A stretch of DNA of 64,000 nucleotides. Origin: Ischnura elegans. Taxonomy: Eukaryota > Arthropoda > Insecta > Odonata > Coenagrionidae. Position numbers and translations under genes: made by a program. Every line of letters starts with the position of its first letter. Position 1 is the stretch's first letter. The notes under the pieces were generated by a model. The model ran no database searches. It was given only the letters and a program-made list of their open reading frames with translations, and was not told where the DNA came from. Location of the stretch: positions 81,107,907 to 81,171,906 of the forward strand of contig NC_060249.1 in NCBI RefSeq assembly GCF_921293095.1, in the 5' to 3' direction. Below, piece by piece: positions 62,086 through 64,000 of the stretch.

Positions 62086-62414
62086 GATCCTTGTGACAAC
62101 GGAATTAATTAGCTTTCAATGTCAAAAGTGAAAATTAATTTGAAATAACTTACTCTATAGCTCAATTCTACCTATTGAATGACTACATACATCCTCTAAA
62201 ATATGGGATTATACACAAATAGATTCAGGTAGCTATGATTTCCCCTCTCTCTTGTCAAAGCCAATTTATACATAGAGTTTATTGAGAAGGATGCATTGGA
62301 TGCTTGAAAACATGAAACACCATGCTAGTTATAATGTGCATGAGGTTGATACTTATGCGATCTGACTTCTCAAAAACTAGAGGCTTTCCATGAATATCTC
62401 AACAACATCCATCC

Positions 62415-62745
62415 AGGCATCAAATTCATGTCACTCAGGAAAGTATGTTGAAGAGCTTTCCTGCATAGGTAGTAAACCTTAGAAGAAGTATGTAGCTGGC
62501 ATGTGGCACTGATTCGGATATAGTGAAATTACAAATAGGCTGTACATAATGTGTTGGCATTGTAAATGACTGGATATTGCCATAATTTACCATTTGCATA
62601 AATGAACCTCCCTTGCATCTTCACAGTTACTCACAAATTGTTGAAATCCTTCAGAAAATTCCTTCTTTTGACCCTCACTATAATATAGCAAAGTAATCTC
62701 ACTGGTGGTCCTTGTGGATGACACGCACTAAGGATGACTCGCTTA
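62415..62745 (+). repeat. Ancient repeat, copy 2, plus block shared with 63095-63200
   Basis: The first part pairs with 59830-60010. The second part, from TGAAATCCTTCAGAAAATTCC (62640 on) through TATAATATAGCAAAG and GGTGGTCCTTGTGGATGAC to CTAAGGAT, aligns with 63095-63200 (same opening phrase, TACTATATGGTAAAG, GGTGGTCGCAGTGAATGAC, CTAAGGAT). The two parts probably belong to one dispersed family. Confidence 0.5.
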
Positions 62746-63094
62746 AATGAAAGAGGTAGTTTGCATATTACAAGTTGTCCTGTTTAAATGGATGCTTGCT
62801 TGGGCTATTCAGAGAGCAGAAAGAAGACCCACATTAAAAAATATTTAAATTCGGAGTCCCATCAAAATTAATTACAAATGTTCAGCACCATAAAAAATTT
62901 AATTCAAGTTTTAAAAATTGCATGTGATGCCAATAACCCACAAGGAGAAATGAAACCACTTATGTGGGCTCTGATAGGAAATGGCTATGATGCATATTTC
63001 ATAAAAAGAGAAGAAAGAGGAGCACCAGCATCATGACCATGACCGTATGATGAAGCCATTGGCACATGAAAACCTCCCAGGCAACTCCATAATC

Positions 63095-63200
63095 GCTAGC
63101 TGAAATCCTTCAGAAAATTCCCTGCTACTATATGGTAAAGAAAATTCACAGGTGGTCGCAGTGAATGACAGTTACATGCTAAGGATCTATTGTTTAAACA
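63095..63200 (+). repeat. Second copy of the 62.64-kb repeat block
   Basis: Matches 62640-62740 in the same orientation with an identical opening phrase and moderate divergence afterwards. Function and family are unknown. Confidence 0.55.
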
Positions 63201-63703
63201 AAGATGATTAACAGATTAAAAGCTGGCTGTCTTCCAATCTAAAAGCAAAAATCTTTCAATTTAGATATGCATCCAATTTTAAAATAGAAGGGAATACAGG
63301 TTCACCAAAGTTTTTCCAAGAATTAGTTTTGCTGCACCAACTTTTCCACTCAATAGAGACTGGCTAATCAAAGATGTGCTTTTCCTTGGATTTAATACGT
63401 TTTGACAATGCTTAAATATTAGAAACTGTTTTAAACAAGTAAAAAATAATCGCACATCAAATAGTTATAACTGTAAAATAAAGTCTACTGATAATGAGTA
63501 CATAATGATAATTGCCTATTAACATTAAGAAAAAAAATCTACTTTAAACAAAAAATGTTTGAAAATAGGGATCCACCAATATAGACACACATACATTCAC
63601 TAAACTGAGTAGCATTGGCTCTGTGCCAGTGAGAGAAGCATTCAAAATTAACTCCCTGAAGTCCCATGGGTTCCCTGTGATCACTAGCCGCGTAGAGTAA
63701 ATG

Positions 63704-64000
63704 CAGTGCAACCTCGATAAAACAACACCCCACGGTGCACCAATAAACACTCGTTATAGCAAATTGTCACTTTACCGGAGGTGGTGCAAATAATAGCCAA
63801 TATACCTCATATTACTCCTTTATTTTTATTTTCTCGCTTAGACGTGTTTGGTGTTTTTTTGGCCATGGTGTGTTCCATCAAATGCTTTCTATTCATGCAA
63901 CTCAGGGATGAGCCGGTATGCTGACGCCTGCTTTCTGCCGCCCGAGGAACAAAAGAAGATCAAGCATTCGCGAATGCTAATGCCACAATATTTTCACCAA
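63704..64000 (+). mobile_element. Possible pogo/Tigger-like element end
   Basis: Begins CAGTGCAACCTCGATAAAAC and continues with CGTTATAGCAAATTG, like the CAGTNNAACCTCGATATAACG termini of pogo/Tigger-group mariner elements. Only one end lies in the window, so the inverted repeat and TA duplication cannot be checked. No transposase ORF is visible. Confidence 0.35.

Noticed and set aside
1-64000. CRISPR arrays, rRNA genes and prokaryotic operons
   Set aside because: No regularly spaced repeats of suitable size, no rRNA core sequences, and clear spliceosomal introns.

Overview
The window looks like nuclear DNA from an arthropod, most likely an insect. It is AT-rich and gene-poor, its genes carry spliceosomal introns, and it is full of arthropod-style repeats (RTE-like, CR1/Daphne-like and jockey-like non-LTR retrotransposons, MITEs and fold-back elements). 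No ribosome-binding sites, operons, rRNA or CRISPR arrays are visible. The species cannot be named from the sequence.

Only two protein-coding genes can be supported. The first is an RBM7-like RNA-recognition-motif protein on the plus strand: a 5' UTR exon ending at 38266, coding exons 38460-38555 and 38969-39559, and a probable long 3' UTR to about 41.9 kb. In other animals RBM7 is part of the nuclear exosome-targeting (NEXT) complex. The second is the terminal coding exon (55244-55731) of a TLC-domain membrane protein resembling TLCD5/TMEM136 on the minus strand. Its upstream exons were not found between 55.7 and 64 kb, so that interval is probably intron. The two genes converge and nothing suggests they work together.

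Region by region: 1-22 kb is largely unique AT-rich sequence with six GC/CpG-rich islands (the last at 25.5 kb), one long inverted repeat (8564-8950), a CR1/Daphne-like 3' end and a pair of 80-bp direct repeats. 22-34.5 kb is repeat-dense: decayed non-LTR elements, a Harbinger-like MITE with a TAA duplication, a hAT-like element, a perfect 92-bp inverted repeat, and several short elements of a GGCGGATCCAG/GGGCGTACCCAG-terminated class. 35-36.7 kb is one 1.54-kb element with long inverted termini. 38-42 kb is the RBM7-like gene. 42-55 kb holds transposon relics followed by the probable 3' flank of the TLC gene. 55.7-64 kb is probable TLC-gene intron carrying more elements, including a small RTE-like insertion nested inside another repeat with an exact 12-bp target-site duplication.

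No new enzymatic or defence system is visible. The most notable structures are the two long hairpin-forming repeats, a set of nonautonomous elements sharing AATAGGGT termini (three copies plus one larger relative), and the dated nested insertion at 61.7 kb. All family names come from recognised motifs, not from database searches.
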